The notes under the pieces: generated by a model
Told to the model about the DNA's origin: nothing
Database searches by the model: none
What the model saw: the letters and a program-made list of their open reading frames with translations, nothing else
Part shown: positions 24,248 to 36,400 of the stretch, piece by piece
How positions within the stretch are numbered: position 1 is the first letter of the stretch
Layout of the letters: the number at the start of each line of letters is the position of its first letter
Origin: Dryas octopetala
Lineage: Eukaryota > Streptophyta > Magnoliopsida > Rosales > Rosaceae
Direction: 5' to 3'
DNA length: 64,000 bases
NCBI GenBank assembly: GCA_963921425.1
Contig: OY992833.1
Coordinates: forward strand, 6,669,228 to 6,733,227
Translations under genes and position numbers: made by a program

Positions 24248-24930
24248 TTCATCACTGGGCCAAAAATCGTTTCGCACTGCAACTGTGTATAGACAAAAGG
24301 GCAATTGCATTCTCAGACTACTAAATACAAGCTCCTGTTTGACAATCAGGTGTTGACATGCAATCCAAAATTCTGAACAAAATTGCTTCTATAGTTATAT
24401 ACCAAGTTACCAACTATGAATTATAGTCTTAAGGTATAGGGTATTGGGTAAGTTATATGATTTAAAATAAAAAAAAAACACAATAGGATTTATATAATAT
24501 AGGGTTTAAGTTTAAGTTTCTAATTTGACCAAAACCCAAACTACTCATATTTATACATTTAGATAGTAACTGTGGTTCCTACTAATATATTTTGGCGGAA
24601 GCCTTTTAGCTCATTTCTCTTACAATTTGATTCCCTACATGTACTTAACTTTTTCGTGGAGATGTGAGTTTGTCTAGTTTCATAAAGACTATAAATTTAA
24701 TTGATCCCCTTGTAATAGTTTTGACTTAATAAACAAGCAATGTTAGAATCAAGCATTTACATGTTGCTGAATATCACTGGGCCAAAAAAACGTTTTGCAC
24801 TGCAACTGTGTATACACGAAAAGACAATTGCATTCTCAGAGTGCTAAATACAAGCTCCTATTTGACAATCAGGTTTTGACATGCAATCCAAAATTACACA
24901 GTTTGACTAGTCTGGAAACGCGCCAGAGGC
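24248..24930. repeat. Shared tail of the hairpin-array family, two successive copies
   Basis: Right after the array comes a non-palindromic segment with CACTGCAACTGTGTATAGAC, then CAATTGCATTCTCAGA and TACAAGCTCCTGTTTGACAA. An AT-rich part with GGGTTTAAGTTTAAGTTTCT follows, to about 24560. A second, diverged copy of the first part is at about 24775-24930. The same segments follow arrays 2 and 3, so they belong to the same dispersed family. No coding signal. Confidence 0.75.
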
Positions 24931-25495
24931 AGCATCTGTTGAAGAATCTGCCTCCTTCTTGGACACATGGAACTCTGCATGGGATTGAATGATAGGTCTA
25001 CTGCATCCTCGTGCACAACTGGGGTTCCTATAAGGCATATTATTACAGAGGCAAGCCCCTGCCCATGACATTATGTTTTTCAACATCTCTTCTTAAATGA
25101 ATGTATTTGTCTAGTCTGACATACCCAATTATCATATGCTAGTTTAAATTGGAGTGCCTGAATATTTACTAACGAACATGAACTTATTAACGTCTCAATA
25201 ACTTAATTGTCATAATTTTCAGGATGCACACCGATACGTCATTTATTTACCAAACAATGCAGCCACGTATTCATATATACACAGTCACATTACTCACATC
25301 CATAAACAACAAAACGAACAAAATGCATAAAATAAAATGGCCAAGCATACACTTCATCCATAGTACTTAGATTGAGTCTTAGTACAACAATAACCAAGCA
25401 GATACCCAAGAAGCAATTCTCACAACATGAAAACTGCAAAATTAATCAAGAGTAACAGCAATCTTCCTGATTGTAGCCTGCCAAGTTTAGTGACG
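24931..25495. other. Intergenic, no gene recognised
   Basis: Begins with CTGGAAACGCGCCAGAGG, near-identical to a site at about 54359 in the tail of copy 3, so the repeat family may end about here. The rest is AT-rich single-copy-looking sequence. Confidence 0.4.
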
Positions 25496-26040
25496 TCACA
25501 ACCAGTTTTGCACATTATAATTACATTTGTTAATATGGGAAGTAAATGTCATCAGGATCAGGTGACCACGATGAGTCAAATGGCCACCATGGACGCCAAT
25601 TGGCAGGGGTACAGTCTGGCGATGACTCTGAATGATAGTCATTCCCAGGTTCTTCATCCACCAAATCCAAGGGTCTGGACTGTTGAGATAAATCAGGGGC
25701 AGCTGACCCTTGTGATGAATCCACGACATTTGACACTCTGGTATCTTTGGGTGGTTGTTATGCCGAAACATTGGTGAATCCACAGTTCTTGTACTCATCT
25801 ACCCATATCCAGCCATGGCAGTCAGCCTTACCCTAATACAAAACACATGCATTATGACATTTCAATGTTTTTGTTTCACAAATGGTCGGCCAAACTTAAC
25901 AAAAACGTTCACTTACATTAGTCCCTTTGCATCCCACGGTTAGGCGTTGATTACCTTCAAAATTGGCAATATATTGCATCGAACCATTGTTGTCATAGTA
26001 CAAAAACATGACTTTAATTTCTGAACTTGAGCTATTTAGA
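25496..26040 (-). pseudogene. Unrecognised exon-like stretches on the minus strand
   Basis: On the minus strand about 26030-25925 reads SSEIKVMFLYYDNN, then MQYIANFEGNQRL and VGCKGTN, followed by a GTAAGT-type donor. About 25835-25530 reads ADCHGWIWVDEYKNCGFTN, a TAA, then an acidic, Pro/Ser/Trp-rich tail ending DDIYFPY. I do not recognise the family. Position and strand would fit downstream exons of whichever gene supplied the VSR exons, but this is not the VSR transmembrane or tail sequence. It may come from another captured gene. Confidence 0.3.
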
Positions 26041-26125
26041 CATCAATGCATTAGTAGATTTATTTCCTATTACAGTGAAATTGAAAAACAACAACAAAAA
26101 ATACCAAGACGTTAATTTCTCTTAC

Positions 26126-26998
26126 CTTCACAACTTTTGACACCATCACCTTTAAACCCAGCAGGACACTTGTATTTGACCTCTCCATCATCATGTTTAG
26201 AGAAATAATAGGAATTAAAATAAATATATTTTCCAAGAGCAGAATGTTTTATTTTGTTTTTTTTTTTTTAAAGGGAACACATAAAGATCACTTACCGTAC
26301 AAGCAGAATATGCATGTCCATCTTGAGCTTCATGCCAACCACCTCCATTATTTACCTTGCACCTCCCAGGCCCACTCGCTGGAAGCCAATGGTAATATTA
26401 ATATATTGCAATACAATGTGCAACAAAAGGAAAACTTTTGCAAAGTGGAAGTATTCTAGCTATAATTTGATTAACATGAAGAAGAATATAAGAACTGAAA
26501 TTTCAGTGCAGATTTCCATTGATCTGTAACCCATACATATTTATTTTTAGAACTAAGTCTGCAATATCTAGATATAAACAACTAGGATCATTAAATCTTG
26601 ATCAAACCTTTTGAGCAACTTGAATGCAAAACCAGGAGCATTAAAAAAATCCACAATTTTTTTTAACCACACTTTTGCCTTCTCTATTTAATTTTCATGT
26701 CTTTTTTGACATAAACAAAAAATATATAGTTTTTTTGTTTTACCTTCACAGCTAGTGTAACAGTCTCCTTTGAACTGCACACCATCAACTAGGGGGCACT
26801 CACATACCCTCCCACGAAATGTATCCTGAGTGTGCGAGCCGAAGTCCCAAAGAACAGGAGTTAAAATACATGATTTTCTATTTGTCAAAAAGCATGTGAT
26901 GAGCTATAGTAAGTTATGATCTATACCTTGCAGGCTGTGAGGTTGGCTACTTTATTTTGCCAGCAACCACCATTGTTATCCAAGCACGCATTCGTCTC
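26126..26998 (-). pseudogene. Vacuolar sorting receptor (VSR/BP-80) pseudogene, EGF-region exons
   Basis: VSRs carry soluble cargo to the vacuole; their lumenal part ends in EGF repeats. Minus-strand exons with GT-AG borders: 26998-26927 ([24 protein letters not shown]), 26825-26744 ([23 protein letters not shown]), 26378-26296 (SGPGRCKVNNGGGWHEAQDG) and about 26193-26126 (DDGEVKYKCPAGFKGDGVK). Lesions: Gly to Cys in GDGYTSC, loss of the Cys in NNGGCWHE, Cys to Tyr in VKCKCP, and no acceptor before the last exon. EGF cysteines are therefore lost in several places. The upstream part of the gene lies beyond the gypsy element at 46706-46749. Transmembrane and tail exons are not found. Confidence 0.75.
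26994..26998 (+). repeat. Gypsy target-site duplication GTCTC, left
   Basis: GTCTC, repeated at 46609-46613 directly after the 3' LTR. Confidence 0.9.
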
Positions 26999-27849
26999 TG
27001 TTTGTACCCAAAAATGACACTTGGGTTATTATTGGCCATTTTTCATATTGGCCATTTCTCATATTGGCCATTTTTCATATTGGTCATTTTTCATATTGGC
27101 CATTTTTCTTGTTGACCATTTTTCATATTGGCCATTTTCGTGTAGTGGCTAAGAATATTTTCTTGGCCCATATACTCTTATTTGGTGGCTAACTTACTTT
27201 GGGGCCAATGGGTGTTTTAACTCACTCCTCTTTAAATTGTGGTTTAAGGGCCAATAATTGTTTAAGACTACTAGCCAATATGGCCCACGACCCAAAAGAA
27301 ATTTTTAAGGCCAGTAATGAGACTATAAAATAGATAAACCCGTCTCAATAAAGGGGCCGGTAGAGATTTCCACGGCCCATCACTACAAGAAAAACTGTAA
27401 TAGACATCACTTCTTTAATATCAGTTTTTACATTAACCGATATTATAGAGTTTTAGATATCAGTTAATTTTTTAAGTGATATCTAAACTCATTCACATAT
27501 CACCAATTTTTGTTTCCGATATCTAAATTTTGCAATTTGGATTAAGATTTTTTTAAAATCGATATGTAAGCCACACCATCTGATATCTATACTTCACCTA
27601 AAAAAAAACACGGAGAATTTTTCCCCAACTTAAGTTCCCAACCCCAGCCCAGTCACGATATCCCTCACAAAACACACATTCCCATCGCGCTCTCTTCTCT
27701 CTCACCCTCGCTCACACTCACTCAGTCTGTCTCTCTCACTCGATCCTTCTCTCTCGTTCTCATTCTCAGTCGGCCCCCAAATCTTCATCTCCCCATCCTC
27801 TCTCTTTCTCTGCACTTCGCTTGTTGAAATCGACGATGAACAGATTCCG

Positions 27850-28165
27850 GTGATCTGTGAGCTGGGAGGGTGGGGGGGTGGGTTTCGGGGGGGTGGGTTT
27901 TCGGGGGGAATTAAGGTGGGTTTCGGGGGGGGGGGGTGGCTTTTGGTGGGGGTGGCTTTTCGGTGATCCGTGAGCTGAGAGGGTGGGGGGGTGGGTTTCG
28001 GGGGGGGGGGGGGGATGGGTTTTCGGTGGGAATTAAGGTGGGTTTCAGGGGGGTGGCTTTTCGGTGATCGGTGAGCTGGGAGGGTGGGGGGGTGGGTTTC
28101 TGTGGGGGTGGGTTTTCGGGGGAGGGTGGGTTTCAGGGGGGGGGGGGGAGGGGGGGAGTGGGTTT
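27850..28165 (+). repeat. G-rich minisatellite, three units of about 105 bp
   Basis: Three tandem units begin with GGTGATC(T/C/G)GTGAGCTG at about 27850, 27961 and 28062. Each is followed by long G runs (up to about 14 G) and GGGTTTTCGG blocks. The plus strand has many closely spaced runs of three or more G and is a strong G-quadruplex candidate. An open frame here is pure Gly/Trp low complexity and is not a gene. A CT-rich tract (27687-27790) precedes it. Confidence 0.8.
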
Positions 28166-28340
28166 TCGGTGGGAATTAAGGTGGGTTTTTCCAACTTCCC
28201 AAGTAGTATTTTCTATCCCCGTTCACTAAGCAGGGGAAGATTTGAAGAACTTTGGTCTGATTTATCTTATTTTAGCAGGAAGAATTCGCCCATATCCTTA
28301 ACTCTAGCTCAGATCTGATTTCTATTTCATGTTCTTCCGT

Positions 28341-28657
28341 TCTGTTCTCCAGCCCGATCTGAAAGCAGAGCTCGCTTTTCTCCGAGTAGCCAAGGTCACC
28401 GGAGGAGCCCAAAAAGCTCTCCAAAATGTACCCATCTCTTTCTCCCTCAATAATTTTTATTTTATTTTTCACAGTATTTATTGTGTTTTTGTGATTTCAG
28501 CAAGGTCGTGAGGCTTTCAATATTGAGGTGTTGACAGTGATTTCCCAGAAGCAAAAAGATGCTCTTAGAGAAGTTTACAAGAACAAGAAGTTCTTTCCTC
28601 TTAATTTGCGTCCAAAGAAAACCAGGGCCTTCAGGAGGCGACTGACCAAGCACCAGG
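28341..28657 (+). pseudogene. RPL35: Captured fragment of 60S ribosomal protein L35 gene (uL29)
   Basis: L35 is a structural protein of the large ribosomal subunit. Two exon pieces with the intron between them survive. About 28350-28428 reads DLKAELAFLRVAKVTGGAQK. After a GT...CAG intron, about 28500-28657 reads [20 protein letters not shown] and [17 protein letters not shown], followed by a GT donor. The first exon (MARIKV-type) and last exon are missing. Retained introns show capture from genomic DNA, not from mRNA. It sits inside the CACTA transposon, a case of transduplication. Several residues differ from the conserved plant protein. Confidence 0.82.
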
Positions 28658-31600
28658 TACTACTAATCTTCATTCTCAGTCAACCCCATTTCATATTTAC
28701 CTATACAGTCATTTTGGAAGTTTCCCATAGATTGAGAATTACAGTAAAATGGGAAACATGATGAGGCTGCTTTTGTTATGCTTTTATTTAACTTGAATAT
28801 GACAAGGAGATGGGCTATGTAATCATCATTCTATTACTTGAATATGTATGCTGATTATGTTACATTAGCTTATCCAATCCTATTTTTATGAGAAATGTTG
28901 GTTGAGCAAAGATGTGTTGGTATATCCCTGAATATGTAATCATCAGATTGTAGTAGCTGAATTATGTTAATGAAAGAGCTAAGATGTGTTGGCATATCCC
29001 AAGATGTCCTTTCCTTTTAATTTCATGGATTGTATCCAATCAAGTACTAGGATCTAGAAGCAATTTTTGCAGAAATGTTTTAGATGTGTATTCAAATTAT
29101 TAAATGCATGTTGTGACAATCTATCAGCAAGGCTTTGAAATATTTGGGACTTAATTAATAGATATATATATATATATATGATAAATCAGAGACACTAGCT
29201 GAGTATGTGTGCATGGCAGCTTAATAATATTATTGTTGAGAATGTTTTGAAACAGGGTTATGGTCTGCAGCTGAAGAATCGGAGCATCTGCAGATAATTA
29301 ATCAAGGCATGAAGGATCTTGTACCAATAGAAGCAGGTACATTTTGAGCAGCCTCCATGTATAGCAGTTATCTTCTTATTTGTTATTATCTTTTCTAAAT
29401 AATAAGTAGTTAACTAGGTAGTAAGTAGTTAACTAGTTAACTAGTTAAGAGGTTTTTCTAAATATAGGTTTTTCAACCAGTCAAAGTATCTCTTTTCTTC
29501 TTTATTGGTCTTTGTACATTAAGTAAAGCACATGCCACCTCTCTAGCCAATTCTTCCTTTATATTGGTTTGGAAAATCTAATGTCATGCTTGAGTTTCTT
29601 GTTCTTAGTTGTTATACTTATAAAGCAGCTGATGGTTCATTGATAGGGGACATACATCTTTACTTGGTAAGGGTCAGCATTTCGAATTGATTCCATTTGG
29701 GAGTGCTGCAGCATTCACCTACTGTGAACAATTCAGAATTTGGATGGTTCACTCCTCAAAAAATATATGCTTTAAATTAGACTTGTTAAAATAGAAGGTT
29801 GGTTTTATGTCATGCACTAATTTAAAGCTTCAGTACTGATGGATAATACTCTGTGTCTTTAGTCTAATTTCTATTTTGGCATCTTACTCTTACTCTGATT
29901 TAAAGCTTCAAATGGGTGTTGTTTTTGAGTATGCTGGTAAATTATTGTCTAATTTCTATTTTGGCATCCAGAGAGGTAGGTTTGAAGAGCTTTTGTGCAT
30001 TCGATCGAGTGTAACCTCGTGAATTCGAGTGTATAATGCAATTCCTGCTTTTCTGCATGTTTTGATTTTGACACATTTTGATCCCAGTTTTGGTATTCAC
30101 TTACTTTCAGTTATAATCACTACTGGCTAGGCATGATTTTACTGAGGAAGCAATGTCAAATGGTGACTCACAAGGCAGGTCATGTGGCATCAATTTTAAC
30201 CAAAAATGAGGTGACCAGCCATAATGCCAGCCATAATGCTTGGGTGGAAATCCAGTAGGTAAAAACAGAGCCAAAGGGGGTCCCAACTGATTTGAAATTT
30301 TGAAATTTCGTCTTAACAATTGATAAGAAAACTGGTCCAAACTACAGACAAGAATTTAGTCCCTTAGTGCAGAAGCTAAAAAAAACTAGGATTGTAGAAA
30401 CCAAAACAGCAACATAGGTCATACATTGTTTTAAAGAGCCATCTTAACTTCAATCACTTTGAAATTAGGCTCTAGTATGCTTTCTATTAATAACTTGCTG
30501 TGCTTTTTACAAGTCATGTATAGTAAATTATTCTTCAATTCTTGTAGCTGTGGAGGACAATAATGCTGAGACCATTTAAGCTTGTCACTGTGTTTCTTCA
30601 TGAGGCGAGCCATGCTATTGCTTGTAAACTTACATGTGGTCATGTAAGCAGCTCTGTTCTTTCTTACTTTCATCTAAAATTCGTAATGCTACATTGATTG
30701 CCTGGCTGACTCTAGAATAGTATTCTTGAACTGTTTGTAGTATAATTTTTGTGATTGATAATTCAGGTGACGAAATAGGTCACTTGCTTCCTATAATAAT
30801 TCTCTTCCATATATACATATAATATATATATATAACAGTAGAATCATAATCTGTACATGGCATGGTGCCTATTTGCTACTGGTAAAAAGTATTACGGTGC
30901 ACTTTATTGTATTTTATTAACGAAATAGGAGGACATTGGTAAGTCTTTGTTGCTCATATTTGATAAGTTGCATTTATTTAAGGCAGGTAATGATACAGAT
31001 TAGTTTGCAGGTGGAAGGGATTCAAGTTCATGCTGATGAAGGTGGAACCACACAAACCCGTGGTGGTGTATACTGGTTAATTTGCCAGCTGGATGTAATT
31101 TCATTGTATCTCTTGACCATGTTTTATTTTATCTTTCTAAATTTACAACTTAAGTTTTTGGGTTTTATATGATTTATCTCTGTCTGGATCCCAAATGTAG
31201 GCCATCTGAAAGCCATCTGAATCATATATATGTGTAGCCATCTAAATTCAATACTTGATGCAATCTTATTAATGCTTTTGGCCTATATTTTCTTAATGCC
31301 CTTTGGAATTCTTGCTGAATGCACTTTTCAATACTTTGGGATCCTTGCTGCCATCTTATTAATTAATGCACTTTTCTTTCTTGTTTTCAGTGGAGTAACC
31401 TGAAGAACAAGAGGAGCAGTTACACACATGAATAAATAGATAAAGTCCGGGTTGAATGGGGAGATTATGTTTCCATGAATTTTATTTAGACTAACATGCA
31501 TATTTTTGGTACCTTTTTGAGCATTTTGTTGTAGATATGAAGATATATACTAGCTAGTTCAGATTCAAATCTTTTGTATAGGCAGAATTTAGGCCTAGCT

Positions 31601-31969
31601 GAATTGCACTGTCATGCCTTCATTATTTTTGTACATGTTGGCATGTGTTTAATTAGGATCTAGCTAGCTAGAGATGAATTTTGTGAAGGTTATGGAGATA
31701 GGATAGTGATTTTGAGGTATACATGATGAGGGCTATCCATCTTTTTATATGGATTTGTAATCTTATTTTGTTAACTTCATTACTGAGTTTGGATGTTGGA
31801 TTCATTTATATGAATGGAAGAATTTAAGTTGGATTACTTTAGAAGCTTAGTAATTGTTGCGTGGATGCATATTTACCAATTAATTTTTATCCATATTAGA
31901 AGCCTATTGTATATCAGATTATGTAAAAATGCAACGATAAGGAATGATGTTTTAACATCATTTAAAAAA
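28658..31969. other. CACTA interior of unknown origin
   Basis: Mostly AT-rich. An exon-like piece lies at 29256-29336 (after TTTTGAAACAG, before GTACATTT), and another near 31010-31100 reads VEGIQVHADEGGTTQTRGG. I cannot assign either to a family. A TA dinucleotide run is at 29162-29179. Two minus-strand frames (30107-30340, 30431-30673) show no recognisable domain. Confidence 0.4.
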
Positions 31970-33446
31970 CAAAAAACCGATATGTAAAGGATACTTTTAT
32001 ATCAGATTTCAAGTACAAAATCGATATGTTATGCACCTTTTATATCAGATTTTAAGTACCAAACCGATATGTGATACACCATTTATATCCAATTTTAATT
32101 ACAAAACTGATATGCTATACTCATTTTATATCTGATTTTAAGTACCAAGACGATATTGAATACATTTTTTATATCGGTTTCAAAATTACTAATGATATCA
32201 TAAATATCTTACATATCGGAATGAAGTTTTTAAGATATCAGAAATGATTAATATCTGATAACGATGATGGTATATCATATCAGATTATCAAACAAATACG
32301 ATATCTAATATAATATATACATCAGTGTATAACCGATATGTAATATGGGAGAATAGATATCGGCACTCAATATATCGGTTGGAAACCTAAATAGATATCG
32401 GTTTATCACTGATATATATTAAGGTTTTTCTTGTAGTGCATTCGCATAATCAACTCCGAAAAATGAGTCCAAAATTGCTAGAAAGCCAAATCAAGCAATG
32501 AGTCCAACTTTGGAAATGATTCGGAAAGTTTTGCGAATAAGTCACCTAGATGGACAAGGACTCAATACGATAAAGTAAAGGAATCCTACTATGGAAAGAA
32601 TTTCAATCCTCATCAATAACAAAACTTGGCCGCCAAGAAGAAATCTCAGAAGTTCGAGTCCTACTAGGAGAAGGAAGATGATTTCGGGCCAGGAAATGGC
32701 CCATTATCTAGGGTTGTATCCTAGTACCCTTATAAATAGAGGCATTCGAGAGAAGAGAAAGACACACATTCAGCATCCAATACACACAGATACTCAAATC
32801 TCAAGAATCTCTCAAAGTTCTTTTGCTTTCAATTTCTTTTTAGTTGCTACCATTCGAGTTGCTTTTAGGTTTCTCATAACTTTAGTCTCAAGATCATTAG
32901 GTTTGTAGCTCTGCCATTGCCTTCACAAGGATTGTGGTATCGATTTATTTTATGCACTTTAGTTTCATGCAATTGGATCGTTTCTATTTTAATTCATGTT
33001 CAAGTTCTTCATTCAATACATAGATGTTTATTTTGTTCGTTGTTCTTTTTAATATTGAAGTTGATTTAGTTGGCAATAATAGCATTGAGTTTCAGTATAA
33101 TTTTATCGTCCATAGTTTCTTTTATCTTTTTGGCCAATTTCATCATTGCATTCACGAATTCAACAATACTGTTCTAAAGAGGCCGAGACGCGACTCGGAC
33201 TCTGATTCCGACTAAAGCCTTGTCCCCGAGGCTAGAAAAGAATCTAGGCCAAGAGTGGTTCCTACCTTGGCCGCACAATCGTTAGATTGGATTTCAGATT
33301 TAGGCGCAAAACCTCAACATTACCATCCCAATTTCTATTGTGGCCTAGTTTGAGGCCCAATAGTGGCACGCCCCGCACAATCACATCCAAACGGACCAAA
33401 AATCACTTTTGGCCAACCTTGGCTAAAAAACTAGTGAACATATTTT

Positions 33447-33464
33447 TGGCACGCCCAGTGGGAC
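33447..33464 (+). promoter_or_regulatory. Primer binding site of the gypsy element
   Basis: TGGCACGCCCAGTGGGAC starts six bases after the 5' LTR. The TGG complements the CCA end of a tRNA. I did not identify which tRNA. Confidence 0.7.
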
Positions 33465-33491
33465 CTTATTTGTTGTCTTTACTAACGTTGC

Positions 33492-36400
33492 ATGGTTGCT
33501 AATACTCGTGCGTTTCCAAATCGTGATCAGGAGAATCCTTATCGTAACCCGGTTCCTTATCGTGATCCAATGACGAAGAATCAAGCCAACCCAAGCAACC
33601 AACCCGCTGGCAAGGCGACCGGTGCTGTGAATCCAAGCAATCATCCCAACCTCGATTCTGGAAAGAAGCCTCAAGTTAGCCAACAAAGCGGGAATGATCA
33701 CGTTCCGACCTTTGTGGACCATGGAGTGGACCAAAAGAATCAGGATGGATCATATGATGAAGTTACAATTGAAGATGTACCGAAGAAAATCGGTCCTCTA
33801 TTCCAGCCGAATCCGGCTACTATAGAGGATGTCCAACAACTTATCAATTTGGTGAGGGAGGAAAGTCGGGTCACCCAGACTCATCTACAAACTGTGGCCA
33901 TTCAGGTGAACACTACGTTAGACTGGATTGAACGGACTAATAATGTTATGGCCGACAACATTGCTGGTATGGGTACCCAAATCGGACAACACATTGTCCA
34001 AGCTCTTCAAGGGGGTCAGGGCCAGAATCCACCCATGGCCAATCAAGTGCAAATCCCTGAACCCTATAGACCGCCACCTTTGGCAGATCAACCACGAGCT
34101 CATTTAGGTTTGGGGGGCAATGGTAACGGCCAGAATAATGGCCGGGCCCAAAACCAATGGGGCAACCATCAAGCGGTCAACAACTTTGCTGGGGGCATTC
34201 AGGTCGGACTCGGCCAAGCCCCGGTGGGAATTGATAGGAATATGATCGAGATGGTTGTCCAAGACATGTATGGACCTCTAGCTAGGAGAACAATCCGACC
34301 GGTATACCGAAGACCTTACCCTGACTTTGTGGACCAAACGGAATACCTAAGAGGTTTTAGGGTTCCTGATTTTACTTTGTTCTCCGGTCAAGATTATCAA
34401 TCCTCTATTGAACACATAGGCCGATTCACGGCCCAGTGTGCTGAAGCTGCAAACAATGATAATCTGAAACTTAAGATGTTTCTCAACTCACTCACTGGAG
34501 CTGCTTTCACCTGGTATGTTAGTTTGCCGGTCAACTCGGTTCCAAATTGGCAAACTATGGAGCTAATTTTCCATGAACAATTCTATCGCCATGAACCAGA
34601 AGTATCGATGGCTGACTTAGCCCGTTTGGTGCAAAATTCTGAAGAATCAGCTCAAGGGTATATCTCTCGATTCAGGCTTGCAAGAAGTAGATGCACTGTC
34701 CCTTTTCCTGAGAGCGAATTTGTGAAGTTAGCCCAGAATGGCTTGTCTTTGGAGCTTCGGAAGAAGTTTGAGGGAATGGAGTTTCGAGACCTTTATGACT
34801 TAGTTATGAGGGTGGATAAGTATGAGGCTCTTCTGAGGGAAGAGCGTCAAAAGAGGATGGCCGCCAAGGCTGCATGGAACAAGAATAAGTCAAGTGTCCA
34901 AATGGTGAACATGCAAGAGGAGCTGGAACAACTTGACACTGAGTCGGATGAGGAATTAGCCGAGATCAATGCGGCTGAGATTGTTATTTCCAAGCCACAT
35001 GTGTGTAAGGCCTTGGTAAAAGCTTCTAAAGACCAGAAGGCACAACAAGTGAGTTTTTCTTCCAAGCAAAAAGGGTCAGCTACTAGAACGTTCACCTTTG
35101 ACTTCTCAAAGGCTGAACAAATATTCGATCAATTGTTGGCCGAAAAGCTCATCAAGCTCACCAACGGTCAAACAATGCCACCCGGTAATGAGCTTAAGGA
35201 TCGAACTTATTGCAAATGGCACAATGCATGGTCTCATTCAACTGCTAATTGCGTTGTCTTCCGTAATGTTGTGCAAGACCTTATTGAAAAGGGAACTCTG
35301 CGTTTCCCAGACAAGGACAAGCCAGTGATGGGTGTGGAGAAAGACCCTTTCCCAAATGTTCAAGTCAACATGGTTAACTTACACCTCCCAGAATACGGTC
35401 GACGCAATGAGAAAAAGGCTGGGGGAGATGGGAGTAGGTCATCCCAAACTCTTGGGGGCCAATCCCAAAGAAAAGAAGTTCGGCCAATAAAGGAGGTGAC
35501 TACTCGGCCAGAAGGAAAATTGGCCCCAATTAAGGGAATTGTGCTGTGTAGCAGGTGCCAATGTGAGGTAGAACTAGAAGCCTTTAGGGTGGAATCGGTA
35601 AAACAAAATGAGGAGAACGATAACGTTCTAAAGTCGTCTCAAAATCGGGACAAAAGCATGCCAACCACGGCCCATGAAAAGGAAAAGGTTGGCCAAGGGC
35701 ACGAATTTGAGAAGTCAATTGAGCATCACTTCCAAGAAAAAGGCAAAGGCAGAGTGGATGAAATGTCACCACCTGAGAATTTCAGCCCTCATAGCCCAAG
35801 AAGGAGGATTGACTTAGGTGGCAGGACAAGGCGTCAACTCGAAGGAGATTTGCGTGGTGATGGAAAACCAATAACATTTCAGCCAAAAGACAAGGGCAAA
35901 GGAAAAATGGAAGATTTGGTACCACTAAGGGATGACAGACTTCGTAGTCCAAGAAGGAAAATTGAGTTGGGAAACGAGTCAAGACGGTACCATGAGGACA
36001 ACTATCGTAGGCCGTATAAACGGCCTTACCACAGGACACTGCGGTATGAAGATGTGGTGGAGGATTTGTCCAAGCCATATGAAAGAAAAGAAAGAAGCCT
36101 TTGGGTTTCGGTGACTGAGGGCCAAAACAGAAATGTGGCTCATGTGGCTATGCCAAAACCGGGAAAAAACACCTTCAAACCAACCCCAGCTGAACCTAAT
36201 GTTTGGTACAAGAAAGGGAAGGACGGAATTATGATTCCTCTGACAAGAACCCAAACTCGACGTGTCCAAAGACAGTACGCTCAGTCATGTCGTGAGGAGG
36301 AGGCTTGGATTAAGGAAAGAGAGGCTCAATTGAGAAGAAGCTCCGATTTAAGGGAAAAGATAAAGAGAGGAGAAGTCAGGCTCTTGAAGGATGATAATTT

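Larger units (their letters stand above)
27381..32438. mobile_element. Non-autonomous CACTA (En/Spm-type) transposon, 5058 bp
   Basis: Perfect 15-bp terminal inverted repeats CACTACAAGAAAAAC at both ends and a 3-bp target duplication CAT (27378-27380, 32439-32441). The 3' LTR of the host element at about 45606-45610 shows the uninterrupted empty site (GGCCCATTCGCATAA). Subterminal regions (27400-27600 and 31970-32420) are packed with short direct and inverted motifs such as ACCGATATGT and TATATCAGATTT, as expected for CACTA transposase binding. No transposase is recognisable; the inside carries a G-rich minisatellite and host gene fragments, so it depends on a helper. Confidence 0.93.
26999..33440 (+). 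repeat. 5' LTR of the gypsy element, split by a CACTA transposon
   Basis: LTR sequence is 26999-27380 plus 32442-33440; the rest is the CACTA insertion with its CAT duplication. It starts TGTTTGTACCC and ends GTGAACA. The U3 side has about six imperfect copies of a TTGGCCATTTTTCATA unit (27035-27137). A TATA box TATAAATA is at 32731-32738. The insertion separates the U3 repeats from the TATA box by about 5 kb. A 105-codon frame in both LTRs around the TATA/R region is not conserved-looking and is not called as a gene. Confidence 0.9.

Noticed and set aside
22738..24356. Many 60-125-codon frames on both strands rich in YHFLD and KKMVT repeats (also at 48117-48618 and 52744-54030)
   Set aside because: They are the hairpin array read in frames that happen to lack stops. 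They occur on both strands in parallel, follow the DNA repeat exactly and have no independent coding signal.
28064..28318. Gly/Trp-rich frame in the CACTA
   Set aside because: Direct translation of G runs in a minisatellite.
32591..32908. 105-codon plus-strand frame, repeated identically at 45759-46076
   Set aside because: It lies in both LTRs across the TATA box and transcription start; identity reflects LTR duplication, not protein conservation.
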